The notes under the pieces are model-generated. The model ran no database searches. It worked only from the letters and a program-made list of their open reading frames with translations, and was not told the DNA's origin. From Elizabethkingia bruuniana (GTDB taxonomy: Bacteria > Bacteroidota > Bacteroidia > Flavobacteriales > Weeksellaceae): DNA of 64,000 bases. The translations under genes and the position numbers were made by a program. How positions within the stretch are numbered: position 1 is the stretch's first letter; each line of letters begins with the position of its first letter. This document shows, in pieces, positions 52,809 to 61,964 of this stretch. Location: positions 1,736,001-1,800,000 of the forward strand of contig NZ_CP014337.1 of NCBI RefSeq assembly GCF_002024805.1, read 5' to 3'.

Positions 52809-54338
52809 TTATTCCCACTCGATTGTTGCAGGTGGTTTGCTTGAAATATCGTAAGCAACACGGTTAATGCCTCTTACCTCATTGATAATTCTGTTGGAAA
52901 CAGTTTCCAGGAATTCATAAGGAAGCTTGCTCCATGTAGCCGTCATAAAGTCTATTGTATTAGCAGAACGTACAACAGCTGTATATTCATAAGTTCTCTC
53001 ATCACCCATTACTCCTACAGATTTTACAGGAAGTAATACTACGAAAGCCTGAGATACTTTTTCGTACAGATCATTTTTGTACAATTCCTCGATGAAGATA
53101 TCATCAGCTTCCTGAAGGATTCTTACTTTCTCTACATCTACTGCTCCAAGAACACGGATACCTAATCCAGGACCTGGAAACGGGTGTCTGTATACCAAGT
53201 GGTGAGGAATACCTAGTTCCTCTCCTACTCTTCTTACTTCGTCTTTGAATAGCTCTCTTAGCGGTTCTAGTAATTCGAAATCCATTTCCTCTGGAAGACC
53301 ACCAACATTGTGGTGAGACTTGATTACTGCAGAAGGTCCTTTTACAGACTGAGATTCGATAACATCAGGATAGATAGTTCCCTGTGCTAAGAATTTTGCA
53401 CCTTCAATTTTATGAGATTCTTCATCGAAAACAGCGATAAACTCGTTTCCGATAATCTTTCTTTTTTGTTCAGGATCATCAACACCAGCCAGCTTAGACA
53501 AGAATCTGTCTGCAGCATCTACCAGTTTAATGTTCATGTGGAAATGCTGTCCGTAGTTTTCCATTACTTTCTTCGCCTCATCTTTTCTCAGAAGCCCTGT
53601 ATCTACAAAAATACAAGTCAACTGATCCCCGATAGCTTTATGGATAAGTACTGCTGCTACAGAAGAATCTACACCTCCTGAAAGTCCAAGGATTACTTTC
53701 TGGCTGCCTACTTTTTCTTTAATCTCAGCAACTGTTCTTTCAATATAATTAGTCAGTTTCCAGCTTCTTTCAGATTGGCAGATGTTCAGAACAAAGTTCT
53801 CCAGCATCTTGCTTCCTTCCTCTGTGTGAGAAACTTCAGGGTGGAACTGAACAGTAAAGATTTTTTTATCTTCATTTGCCATTCCGGCAATAACACCGGA
53901 TTTAGCAACGATATCGAATCCTTGAGGAGCAGTTTCTACTTCGTCAAAATGGCTCATCCATGCTATAGATCTTTCTTTTACTCCGTCGAATAAAGAACAT
54001 GCTTTTACAATCTCCAATTCAGCTTTTCCATATTCTCCTTTTACACCTTTAGCAACTTTACCTCCTAAAAGGTGAGCTGTTAACTGCATTCCATAGCAAA
54101 TCCCTAAAACAGGAATTCCTAATTCGAAAATTTCTTTTGAAACCAAATGTGCATCTTCTGCATTTACAGAAGAAGGTCCTCCTGAAAGAATAATACCGAA
54201 AGGATTTCTTTCTTTAATTTCTTCCAATGGCGTGTAGTAAGGGATGATTTCAGAATACACTCCCATCTCTCTTACTCTTCTTCCGATTAACTGGTTGTAT
54301 TGTGAACCGAAGTCTAAAATAATAATTCCTCTTTCCAT
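52809..54338 (-). CDS. guaA: GMP synthase (glutamine-hydrolysing)
   Basis: 509-residue enzyme converting XMP to GMP. A class I glutamine amidotransferase domain (1-190) has the catalytic Cys in LGICYGMQ and His/Glu in [12 protein letters not shown]; the ATP-pyrophosphatase domain carries [13 protein letters not shown]; the dimerisation domain ends in the conserved [11 protein letters not shown]. Full length. It is the last gene of the leftward purine block, after a gap with an inverted repeat and the purD terminator; its own promoter was not clear. Confidence 0.97.
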   Translation of the reverse strand: MERGIIILDFGSQYNQLIGRRVREMGVYSEIIPYYTPLEEIKERNPFGIILSGGPSSVNAEDAHLVSKEIFELGIPVLGICYGMQLTAHLLGGKVAKGVKGEYGKAELEIVKACSLFDGVKERSIAWMSHFDEVETAPQGFDIVAKSGVIAGMANEDKKIFTVQFHPEVSHTEEGSKMLENFVLNICQSERSWKLTNYIERTVAEIKEKVGSQKVILGLSGGVDSSVAAVLIHKAIGDQLTCIFVDTGLLRKDEAKKVMENYGQHFHMNIKLVDAADRFLSKLAGVDDPEQKRKIIGNEFIAVFDEESHKIEGAKFLAQGTIYPDVIESQSVKGPSAVIKSHHNVGGLPEEMDFELLEPLRELFKDEVRRVGEELGIPHHLVYRHPFPGPGLGIRVLGAVDVEKVRILQEADDIFIEELYKNDLYEKVSQAFVVLLPVKSVGVMGDERTYEYTAVVRSANTIDFMTATWSKLPYEFLETVSNRIINEVRGINRVAYDISSKPPATIEWE

Positions 54339-54353
54339 AAAAATTAAGGTAAC

Positions 54354-54413
54354 AATTTAGCAATGTACATCATATAACAATCAATTATTGGTAAACTGGT
54401 ACATTGATAAATT
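54354..54413. repeat. Imperfect inverted repeat between guaA and purD
   Basis: 54354-54368 (AATTTAGCAATGTAC) pairs with 54399-54413 (GTACATTGATAAATT), 14 of 15. The units AACAATTTAGCAATGTA and ATTGGTAAACTGGTACATTG recur in variant form at 59027-59090, also in a gap between purine genes. Confidence 0.7.
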
Positions 54414-54432
54414 CGTTGATATTTATTAAAAG

Positions 54433-54454
54433 CCCCTAAACTTTCGCTCAGGGG
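54433..54454 (-). terminator. Terminator of purD
   Basis: On the minus strand CCCCTGAGC (54454-54446) pairs with GTTTAGGGG (54441-54433) using two wobbles, closed by a GAAA tetraloop and followed by CTTTTA. It lies 11 bases after the purD stop. Confidence 0.8.
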
Positions 54455-54465
54455 TTATGTTTGTT

Positions 54466-55713
54466 TTATTTCTTTTGCTCGAACAAGCCTATATCGTGTC
54501 TGTAGAAGCCGTAGTCGAAAGAAACCTTTTTAATGTTGTCATAAGCCTGCTTTCTGGCATCATCATAAGTTTCTCCAAATCCTACAACATTTACAACTCT
54601 GCCGCCTGTTGTATAATAGCTGTTTCCGCCTTTTCTGGCACCTGCAAGAAGACAAAGTGTATCAACTTTATCAGTTCCTTTTATTTCAAGACCAGTTTCG
54701 ATATTTCTTGGATATCCTCCGGAAACCATTACCACACATACCGCTTTTTTATCAGCAAATTTTAGTTCTACCGGTTTTCCTTCCATACAGTCATTGATAA
54801 CATCCACAAGGCTGTTTTCCATTAGAGGCAAAATAACCTGAGTTTCAGGATCTCCTAAACGCATGTTGTATTCCAAAAGGTAACTTCCTTCTGCAGTAAC
54901 CATTAATCCGAAGAAAATAAATCCTTTGAAACTAAGGTTCTCCTGCTTAAGACCTTTCAGCGTTGGCAGCATAATATTTCTTTCGAAATCTGCATAGTGC
55001 ATCCCGTTGAATTCAGGACTTGGTGCTACAGTACCCATACCACCGGTATTCATACCTTCATCACCTTCTCCTACTTTCTTGTAATCTTTTACAGGAATAC
55101 AAGGGAATAACTCTTCACCGTTAGAGAAACAGATAATAGAAGCTTCAAATCCTTGTAAAAATTCTTCAATAACCAGCTTAATCCCGGCATCACCGTGAAT
55201 TCTTCTGATCATGAAATCATGAATAACAGCATCTGCTTCTTCAAGAGTTTCACAGATTACTACTCCTTTACCACCTGCTAAACCGCTAGCCTTTATTACT
55301 AACGGAAATTTGTGATCTTTAACATAATCTAAAGCATCCTGGTATACTTCAAAAACCTGAGCCTTTGCAGTTTTAATACCATGATCCTGCATAAATCTCT
55401 TAGAGAAAGCTTTAGAACCTTCTAATGAAGCCGCTTTAGCATTTGGTCCAAAAATTTTAAGACCTGCTGCTTTAAACTCATCTACGATTCCTTCCACTAA
55501 AGGTGCTTCAGGACCAACAATTGTTAAATCAACTTTTTCTCTTGTTGCAAATTCTACCAGTTCCGGGATAGAATCTTCATATATATTCTCACCATATTCT
55601 TCGGTTGAAGCGTTTCCTCTTGCAAAGAATATTTTTTTAACTTTCGGATCTTGTTTAAGTTTCCATCCAATTGCAGCCTCACGACCTCCGGTACCAACGA
55701 CTAATACTCGCAT
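54466..55713 (-). CDS. purD: Phosphoribosylamine-glycine ligase
   Basis: 415-residue ATP-grasp enzyme, second step of IMP synthesis. VVGTGGREAAIGWKL is the N-terminal signature; KASGLAGGKGVVIC binds ATP; GGMGTVAPSPEF and YNMRLGDPETQ are conserved substrate and metal segments. A consensus promoter (TTTG, 19 bases, TATCTTTG; 55777-55807) lies ahead, so purD can be read separately from purH. Confidence 0.97.
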   Translation of the reverse strand: MRVLVVGTGGREAAIGWKLKQDPKVKKIFFARGNASTEEYGENIYEDSIPELVEFATREKVDLTIVGPEAPLVEGIVDEFKAAGLKIFGPNAKAASLEGSKAFSKRFMQDHGIKTAKAQVFEVYQDALDYVKDHKFPLVIKASGLAGGKGVVICETLEEADAVIHDFMIRRIHGDAGIKLVIEEFLQGFEASIICFSNGEELFPCIPVKDYKKVGEGDEGMNTGGMGTVAPSPEFNGMHYADFERNIMLPTLKGLKQENLSFKGFIFFGLMVTAEGSYLLEYNMRLGDPETQVILPLMENSLVDVINDCMEGKPVELKFADKKAVCVVMVSGGYPRNIETGLEIKGTDKVDTLCLLAGARKGGNSYYTTGGRVVNVVGFGETYDDARKQAYDNIKKVSFDYGFYRHDIGLFEQKK

Positions 55714-55776
55714 ATTTTAGCTATATGTTTTTTTATTTAAATCTTAAAAATTTGTGCTTTACTTTGTAGCAAGTGT

Positions 55777-55807
55777 CAAAGATAGCATAAAAACTATTTT
55801 TTTCAAA
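55777..55807 (-). promoter_or_regulatory. Promoter of purD
   Basis: On the minus strand TTTG (55807-55804), a 19-base spacer and TATCTTTG (55784-55777) match the full Bacteroidota consensus. The leader to ATG 55713 is about 60 bases. Confidence 0.75.
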
Positions 55808-55837
55808 AAAATAGAAAGTTAATTCCTGTTAATTGAA

Positions 55838-57352
55838 TTAATGGAAAAAGTGACGCATCCCGGTAAATAACATTGGGATTTCATGCTCATTTGCAGCCTG
55901 AATACTTTCTTCATCACGCATAGATCCACCTGGCTGAATGATAGCTTTGATCCCCTCTGCAGCACAGAAATCTACAACGTCTCTGAACGGGAAGAAAGCA
56001 TCTGAAGCCAACACCAATTCGCCACCGAATTTTGCTTTTGCTCTTTCTACTGCATGTTGTGTAGCCCAGATACGGTTAACCTGTCCGCCACCAATTCCTA
56101 AAGCCTGCTGACCATTGGAAACAACTATTGCGTTAGATTTTACATATTTCACAACTCTCTGTGAGAAGATCAATGCTTTTCTCTGCTCATCTGTAGGTTG
56201 TTTTTCAGTTACAACATTGATGTCTTCAGAAAACTCATCATCAGCATTCTGTACCAGCATACCACCATCAATTTTCACCCAAACCTGCTTATCAGAAACC
56301 GGATGTTTGATTTTGATAACACGAAGATTTTTCTTTTTGTTAAGGATTTCTAAAGCATCAGCATCAAAATCCGGTGCCATAACAATCTCTAAGAAAGTTT
56401 CGTTTAATGCAGTCGCTGTAGCAGCATCTACTTTAAAGTTCATCCCTACGATTCCACCAAAAATGGAAACAGGATCACACTCAAATGTTTTTCTGTATGT
56501 TTCTTCTGGTGTTGTGCCTACAGCTACTCCACAAGGTGTAGAATGCTTCACAGCGCAACAAGCCATTTCTTCTTTGAATTCATTTACCACTTTCCAGCAA
56601 AGATCCATATCTCTCAGGTTATTGAAAGAAAGCTCTTTTCCGCCTAACTGTTCGAAATCTTTCATCGCTCCTTTCTCTACTGTAGAAACATAGTAGGCCG
56701 CAGATTGATGTGGATTTTCACCGTAACGAAGGTTCGCTACTTTTTTGAATGAAGCATTCAGATAGTTAGGATATTCTTCATCCAAAAGCATTTTGGAAAT
56801 TGCTGCATCATACGCCGCAGTAAGGTTGAATACCTTCCCTGCTAACATCTTACGCGTTTCCAGTTGAGTATTTCCGGAAGTTTCAATTTCTTCCTGAATT
56901 TTTGAATAATCACCGGCATCGGTAATTACAGTAACATCAAAGAATCCTTTAGCTGCAGAACGCAACATAGAGGGTCCGCCTATATCGATAAATTCTACTT
57001 TTTCTTCTAAAGAAATTTCTTTATCAGCATTTTCAAAAAACGGATATAGGTTAACAATTACCATATCGATTAAGCCAATTCCGTGCTCCTGAACAGTTTT
57101 CATGTGCTCTTCGTTAGAACGAATTGCTAAAATACCTCCGTGTACTTTTGGGTGCAGCGTTTTTACTCTTCCGTCCAGCATCTCCGGAAAGTTAGTTACT
57201 TCATCAATCTGAACAGGGCTAAGTCCTGCATCTTTCAGATGCTTAAAGGTTCCTCCTGTTGAGATCAGCTCATAATTGTTTTTTTCCAAAAACCTGGCAA
57301 AATCGATTAGACCGCTTTTGTCAGAAACACTAATTAATGCTCTTTTTTTCAT
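55838..57352 (-). CDS. purH: Bifunctional AICAR transformylase / IMP cyclohydrolase
   Basis: 504-residue enzyme for the last two steps of IMP synthesis. The MGS-like cyclohydrolase domain (1-195; [41 protein letters not shown]) precedes the transformylase domain (about 200-504; [26 protein letters not shown], with Lys-His catalytic pair). Length normal. The 200-base gap upstream contains two hairpins (57373-57439). Confidence 0.97.
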   Translation of the reverse strand: MKKRALISVSDKSGLIDFARFLEKNNYELISTGGTFKHLKDAGLSPVQIDEVTNFPEMLDGRVKTLHPKVHGGILAIRSNEEHMKTVQEHGIGLIDMVIVNLYPFFENADKEISLEEKVEFIDIGGPSMLRSAAKGFFDVTVITDAGDYSKIQEEIETSGNTQLETRKMLAGKVFNLTAAYDAAISKMLLDEEYPNYLNASFKKVANLRYGENPHQSAAYYVSTVEKGAMKDFEQLGGKELSFNNLRDMDLCWKVVNEFKEEMACCAVKHSTPCGVAVGTTPEETYRKTFECDPVSIFGGIVGMNFKVDAATATALNETFLEIVMAPDFDADALEILNKKKNLRVIKIKHPVSDKQVWVKIDGGMLVQNADDEFSEDINVVTEKQPTDEQRKALIFSQRVVKYVKSNAIVVSNGQQALGIGGGQVNRIWATQHAVERAKAKFGGELVLASDAFFPFRDVVDFCAAEGIKAIIQPGGSMRDEESIQAANEHEIPMLFTGMRHFFH

Positions 57353-57372
57353 TTCTTTCTTTACTTTTTGTA

Positions 57373-57439
57373 CTAATCTTACTTAAGGATTAGCATTTGG
57401 AAAATCTGCAACAATTATTTCCTTTCCCAAATAATTGTT
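57373..57439 (-). promoter_or_regulatory. Two hairpins in the purH leader
   Basis: In the 200-base gap before purH, 57410-57420 and 57429-57439 are perfect 11-base arms (AACAATTATTT and complement) around an 8-base pyrimidine loop, and 57373-57392 forms CTAATC...GATTAG with a small bulge. On the minus strand both precede ATG 57352. No U tract follows, so this is not a plain terminator. Confidence 0.5.
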
Positions 57440-57552
57440 ACAAACGTTCCCGTTTTCATTTTTTAACTTTTAATTTGAAGCTATGCCTCCATTCATTTTA
57501 CTTTTTACAGCTATTTCACAACTGCATTTACCGGGTCTTTCAGTTCCGGATT

Positions 57553-58440
57553 TTATTTACTTTCCTTTTTCTTTATTATTTCAGCCTGGATAGCATCTAA
57601 ATTACGGAAGGCTTTCTCTGTATCTCCCCCCATTTTATTTTTAGAAATTTCGATCCATTTACTTGCTTCGTCATATTTCCCTTTGGAGAAATACATATAT
57701 ACAAGATTGTAAAGAATTTCGTTTTTATTTTTTTGATTTTTAAAATCAAATGCTAGTTTGGCAAGTTCTTCTGCCGTTTTCCAATCCTCTGTATGAACTG
57801 CTGTATAAGCAGCTTCTTTAACTATTAATTCATTAGTATCAAATCCTTTAGCTATAGCCTCTTTTCCAATTCTAGCCGCATCAGGATATTGTTTTAATGC
57901 ATTATAGGAGAACATTAATTCAAAATAAACATCTTTTGTACGATAGTTATTATTGTATAATTTTTGTAAAATTTCTAGCGCCATATCTGGTCTATTAGCC
58001 CCATTCAGACTACTTGCTCTTCGCAATTTTGCTTCATTTTCAGAAAGATTCATAGAATAACCTTTCAGCCAGGATGGTACAACATCTATTTTTAAATCAT
58101 TCAATCTCTTATCAGACAGTATAGCTAAAAAAGGTGAAAAATTTCCAATCCTTGTTATCATCATAGATCCTTTATTATCAAGAGATGATAATTGAAATTC
58201 ATTATTTGAATAACTTAACTCTCCTCCATATCTAAAAGAATATCCTCCTCCACTTTCATCATAGTAAACAAATCCTAATGTAAAAGGTTTATCTTTATCT
58301 GTATCTTTAGGTTTTATTATAACCCAATGATTTTCTGCATCAACGGCATTTTTATTAAAGATAATATCTTCGGGTAGCTTTATCTGCCCAGTAAGACTTA
58401 CTCCTATAAGAGTGGCGAAAAAGATAATATTCTTAATCAT
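57553..58440 (-). CDS. Secreted TPR protein within the purine block
   Basis: 295-residue exported protein (signal peptide 1-19, SLTGQ). Residues about 25-125 form a beta-rich part; about 128-295 hold tetratricopeptide-like helices (RPDMALEILQKLYNNN, VYFELMFSYNALKQYPDAARIGKEAI, WKTAEELAKLAFDF, YNLVYMYFSKGKYDEASKWIEISK). No catalytic site is seen. It starts 10 bases after the purN stop, so it is read with purine genes though nothing links it to purine synthesis. Function unknown. Confidence 0.8.
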   Translation of the reverse strand: MIKNIIFFATLIGVSLTGQIKLPEDIIFNKNAVDAENHWVIIKPKDTDKDKPFTLGFVYYDESGGGYSFRYGGELSYSNNEFQLSSLDNKGSMMITRIGNFSPFLAILSDKRLNDLKIDVVPSWLKGYSMNLSENEAKLRRASSLNGANRPDMALEILQKLYNNNYRTKDVYFELMFSYNALKQYPDAARIGKEAIAKGFDTNELIVKEAAYTAVHTEDWKTAEELAKLAFDFKNQKNKNEILYNLVYMYFSKGKYDEASKWIEISKNKMGGDTEKAFRNLDAIQAEIIKKKESK

Positions 58441-58450
58441 ATGAATAGAT

Positions 58451-59014
58451 TTATTTATTCAATACTTTCTCAATAGCTAAAGGAAAAATATCATATTCTA
58501 TCTGGTGAACTTTACCAGCGATATCTTCCGGCGTATCATTTTCTTCAACAGTAATCTTTCCCTGCAGAATAACTTCTCCTTCATCTACTCCTGTGGTTAC
58601 AAAATGTACAGTAGCTCCGGATTCTGTTTCTCCTGCTTCTTTAACAGCATTGTGCACATGCATACCCCACATTCCTTTTCCTCCGAATTTTGGAAGCAAA
58701 GATGGGTGAACATTAATCATTTTGCCTTCCCACTTTTCACAAAACTCCTGTGTAAGAACGGATAAAAATCCAGCCAGTACAATAAGTGATGTATCTTCAG
58801 GAATTACAGTATCTAGTTTCTGGCAAAAATCCTTTCCTCTTTTAATTAATTGAAAAGGGATTCCGGCATCTTCAGCTCTTTTTAGTCCGTAACAATCACG
58901 GTCAGCTACTACAAGGCTTATTTCTGCATTCTGGATTTCTTTATCAGCAATAGCTTTTATAATCCTTTGCAAATTAGTTCCTGAGCCTGATACCAGTATT
59001 ACTATTTTTTTCAT
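58451..59014 (-). CDS. purN: Phosphoribosylglycinamide formyltransferase
   Basis: 187-residue folate-dependent enzyme of IMP synthesis. VSGSGTNLQRIIKAI binds the substrate phosphate; the catalytic region is INVHPSLLPKFGGKGMWGMHVHNAV with Asn/His and the Asp in VTTGVDEGEVILQ. I chose ATG 59014 (MKKIVILVSGSG); the frame to 59029 would add residues encoded by an intergenic repeat. Confidence 0.96.
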   Translation of the reverse strand: MKKIVILVSGSGTNLQRIIKAIADKEIQNAEISLVVADRDCYGLKRAEDAGIPFQLIKRGKDFCQKLDTVIPEDTSLIVLAGFLSVLTQEFCEKWEGKMINVHPSLLPKFGGKGMWGMHVHNAVKEAGETESGATVHFVTTGVDEGEVILQGKITVEENDTPEDIAGKVHQIEYDIFPLAIEKVLNK

Positions 59015-59026
59015 TTTCAAATGTAG

Positions 59027-59081
59027 CAATGTAGTAATGCAACAATGTCCTTTATTGGTATATTGTCACATTATTATATTG
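59027..59081. repeat. Imperfect inverted repeat between purN and purM
   Basis: 59027-59048 (CAATGTAGTAATGCAACAATGT) pairs with 59060-59081 in 17 of 22 positions, most mismatches being G-T wobbles. It shares the CAATGTA and ATTGGTA units with the repeat at 54354-54413. Confidence 0.7.
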
Positions 59082-59092
59082 GTAAATTATTT

Positions 59093-60079
59093 TTAGATTA
59101 ATTGGATTTTCTCAGCGTTCTCTGTAATTTCACCTACAAGGTAAGCATCAGGTAAAAGCGCTAAAGCTTTCTGTGCATCAGCTTCTGTAAGGACAACCAC
59201 CATACCTACTCCCATGTTGAATGTTCCATACATTTCTTCACGTGCTATGTTTCCTCTTTTTTCAAGTTCCAACATAATAGACGGAATTCTGATTTCTTTT
59301 GTTTCAACACTTGCACAAAGTCCTTCAGGAATAATTCTTGGAATATTTTCGTACAATCCTCCACCAGTAATGTGAGCAATACCATGGATCTCCATTTCAT
59401 TCATCAGTTTCTGAATGCTTTGGTAATATAATCTTGTAGGTACCAATAATGTTTCGTGAATAGGCTTTCCTTCGAAATCTTCATTGAAGTCAGGGAATAC
59501 TTTTCTTACCAGAGAGAAACCATTAGAGTGGAATCCTGAACTTGGTAAAGCAATAATTTTGTCTCCGGCTTTGATTTTAGAACCGTCAATAACCTGATCT
59601 TTCTCTACAATACCTACACAGAAACCTGCTACATCATAATCTCCAGGATTATACATTCCCGGCATTTCAGCAGTTTCACCACCAATAAGGGCACATTGAT
59701 TGTCTTTACAAGCTTCCACCATTCCCAGTACGATTTCAGCTGCTACATCGGCATCTAATTTTCCACAAGCTAAGTAGTCTAAGAAGAATAAAGGTTTTGC
59801 ACCGTGGCATACTATATCATTAGCACACATCGCGAAACAATCGATTCCTATAGAACCGTATTGTTTGGTATCCAATGCTATTTTCAGTTTGGTACCAACT
59901 CCATCTGTACCACTTACCAGTACCGGGTTTTTGTAACCACCAATTTCATAAAAAGCACCAAAGCTTCCAAGATTGTTCAGCACGTTCGGGTTATGTGTTT
60001 CACTAACGGCCTTTTTTATCTTGTCCACCGTTTTGTACCCTTCTTCTTTGTCAACTCCTGCGGATTTGTAGGTATTCAT
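59093..60079 (-). CDS. purM: Phosphoribosylformylglycinamidine cyclo-ligase
   Basis: 328-residue AIR synthase. Signature segments VSGTDGVGTKLKIA, CHGAKPLFFLDYLACGKL, ALIGGETAEMPGMY and HITGGGLYENIPRI match PurM; ATP and FGAM bind in these loops. It heads the purine block. Upstream lies a possible structured leader or small RNA with a terminator hairpin (60171-60324). Confidence 0.97.
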   Translation of the reverse strand: MNTYKSAGVDKEEGYKTVDKIKKAVSETHNPNVLNNLGSFGAFYEIGGYKNPVLVSGTDGVGTKLKIALDTKQYGSIGIDCFAMCANDIVCHGAKPLFFLDYLACGKLDADVAAEIVLGMVEACKDNQCALIGGETAEMPGMYNPGDYDVAGFCVGIVEKDQVIDGSKIKAGDKIIALPSSGFHSNGFSLVRKVFPDFNEDFEGKPIHETLLVPTRLYYQSIQKLMNEMEIHGIAHITGGGLYENIPRIIPEGLCASVETKEIRIPSIMLELEKRGNIAREEMYGTFNMGVGMVVVLTEADAQKALALLPDAYLVGEITENAEKIQLI

Positions 60080-60170
60080 TTTTAGTTTTTATTATTTAGT
60101 GAATAAAATTACAATTTTAAAATTGATCTGAAGTTTTGATTCTCAATTTGTTTTATCAAAAAACGTAAAT

Positions 60171-60324
60171 AAAAAAGCCGACAAACTTTTGGAGTCTGTC
60201 GGCCATTATTTATCTCAAATTTAAAGGGCACACCGAGTTGTCTTTTCCTATTGTCCGGGATGACTGATGCTTTTCTTTAAATTGCTTTATGATCTTCACT
60301 TCTGAATTTTGATTTGCAAATTTA
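60171..60324 (-). ncRNA. Candidate small RNA or attenuator leader ahead of purM
   Basis: On the minus strand a -7 box TAAATTTG (60324-60317) is followed by about 140 bases that end in a terminator: stem 60203-60193/60187-60177 (11 pairs, one wobble, loop CCAAA) plus six U to 60171. In between AATTTAAAG (60283-60275) pairs perfectly with CTTTAAATT (60226-60218), closing about 48 bases of unusually GC-rich sequence (CATCCCGGACAA, CTCGGTGTGCCC). It could be a small RNA, the 3' end of the FMN reductase message, or an aptamer-terminator device controlling purM. Confidence 0.5.
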
Positions 60325-60354
60325 ATAAAATTTACTTTAAAATCCTATTAGAAT

Positions 60355-60906
60355 TTATGCATTTACTTTTGCAGCGAATTCCTCTTTTATTTTAGCAATC
60401 TTATGCTCTAATTCCTTAGCTTTTTCAGCATCCAGAATACCTTTCTCAGCATCGAAATTATCTTTGAATTTAGGCAATGAGAAAGTCTCTACAATGTTTG
60501 CTCCACTATGCGGAAAACGCGCAGTTGCTGCAGCCAATACGTTCGCACCACCTTTAGGTCCAGGTGCTGTAGCCATTAAGAAGACATCTTTATCTCCCCA
60601 GTGTGGTCTTCCCGGAATACGGGATACCCAGTCGAAAACATTCTTGAAAGCTACAGAATAGCTGCTGTTATGCTCTGCCAAAGACATGATTACTAAATCT
60701 GCGCTATCAATTTTCTCAGCAAAATTCTTTGCTTCCTGAGGAACTCCGGATTGTTGTTCTCTATGAACTCCATAGATAGGCATTTCATAATCATTAAGAT
60801 CTAAAAGCTCTACGTCATTACTATCAAATTGTTTTGTAACGTACTCTACCAATACCTTATTAATTGATGCCGGAGAATTGGTTCCTGCAAAAGCTACTAT
60901 TTTCAT
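60355..60906 (-). CDS. NAD(P)H-dependent FMN reductase
   Basis: 183-residue flavodoxin-like oxidoreductase. The phosphate loop AFAGTNSPASINKVL and the flavin segment SLAEHNSSYSVAFKNVFDWVSR match the NADPH-dependent FMN/azoreductase family (SsuE/YieF-like). It lies 107 bases behind the pirin gene and may be co-expressed with it; both are linked to quinone or redox stress in other bacteria. Confidence 0.92.
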   Translation of the reverse strand: MKIVAFAGTNSPASINKVLVEYVTKQFDSNDVELLDLNDYEMPIYGVHREQQSGVPQEAKNFAEKIDSADLVIMSLAEHNSSYSVAFKNVFDWVSRIPGRPHWGDKDVFLMATAPGPKGGANVLAAATARFPHSGANIVETFSLPKFKDNFDAEKGILDAEKAKELEHKIAKIKEEFAAKVNA

Positions 60907-61013
60907 TTATTTCTAATATTATTTTTAGTTGTTGTTGAAAACGAGCCATGGTCACTTCTTTTATAGCAATATGATTTCCGGCTCATTTATATCTTATCTT
61001 TATTGAGTTTAAA

Positions 61014-61742
61014 TTAATGTGCAAAATTAGGCAAATTCATAGGAACATCTATAATCAAAAGTTCAGAATTTTCTGTTGCTTCTATATTGAATTTATCTGT
61101 ATCCCAAATTCCAAATGCATCACGGGTGTTCAATACCTGATCTCCAATTTTCACCTGACCGTTTAATACAAACACATAAGCACCATTTCCTTCTCTGTGG
61201 ATAGGATATTCTTTACTGAATCCTTTGTCAAAGTTTGCTAAATTGAACCATGCATCCTGATGAATCCATACACCTTCGTCATCTGCGTTAGGGGACAAAA
61301 TCTGTTGAAAATCATTTTTCTTATAACCTTCGGAAACATCAACCTGATCATAACGTGGTGTTACATTTTCTTTGTTAGGAAAAATCCATATCTGCAGAAA
61401 TTTTACTGCTTTATCTGCGTTAGCATTCATTTCACTATGCATTACACCAGTACCGGCAGACATTACCTGAATATCTCCTTTTTTTATGATTCCTGCACTT
61501 CCCATATTATCTCCATGCTTCAAGTCTCCTTCTAACGGAATAGAAATAATCTCCATATTGTTATGCGGGTGCTTACCAAAGCCCATACCACCTTCCACAT
61601 AGTCATCGTTTAAAACTCTCAGCGTTCCAAAATTTACTCTTTCAGGGTTAAAGTAACCTGCAAAACTAAAACTGTGTGCACTTTTTAACCAACCGTGATC
61701 TGCGAATCCTCTGCTGTTTGCACTGTGATATACTGTTTTCAT
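61014..61742 (-). CDS. Pirin-family protein
   Basis: 242-residue bicupin protein of the pirin/YhhW type. N-terminal cupin metal site: FGKHPHNNMEIISIPLEG (two His and Glu) and VMHSEMNAN (His). Typical opening ANSRGFADHGWLKSAHSFSFAGYF. Homologues include quercetin 2,3-dioxygenases; activity here is uncertain. A -7 box TAAATTTG (61775-61768 on minus) precedes it by 25 bases. Confidence 0.94.
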   Translation of the reverse strand: MKTVYHSANSRGFADHGWLKSAHSFSFAGYFNPERVNFGTLRVLNDDYVEGGMGFGKHPHNNMEIISIPLEGDLKHGDNMGSAGIIKKGDIQVMSAGTGVMHSEMNANADKAVKFLQIWIFPNKENVTPRYDQVDVSEGYKKNDFQQILSPNADDEGVWIHQDAWFNLANFDKGFSKEYPIHREGNGAYVFVLNGQVKIGDQVLNTRDAFGIWDTDKFNIEATENSELLIIDVPMNLPNFAH

Positions 61743-61964
61743 ATGTTTATGTTTATTTTTTCTTATGCAAATTTACGCTACTACCAAGATGAATGAATTG
61801 ATGTAAGATAAGTAAATAAGCGAATCAATATATTTCATATATTCGTGAGAAATTAGGATTATATAACTAAATCGAATAATAATATGATAAAACCTCTATT
61901 AATTACATCTTTTACTGTGAAATCAAAATGTTTCGGCAGATATAAACAAAAAATTCAGTAAAAG

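Noticed and set aside
59015-59029. Upstream start for purN
   Set aside because: The added codons come from the CAATGTA repeat; family members start at MKKIVILVSGSG.
60171-60324. ZTP or purine riboswitch before purM
   Set aside because: The conserved cores I know for these aptamers are not visible; only an unnamed structured element can be supported.
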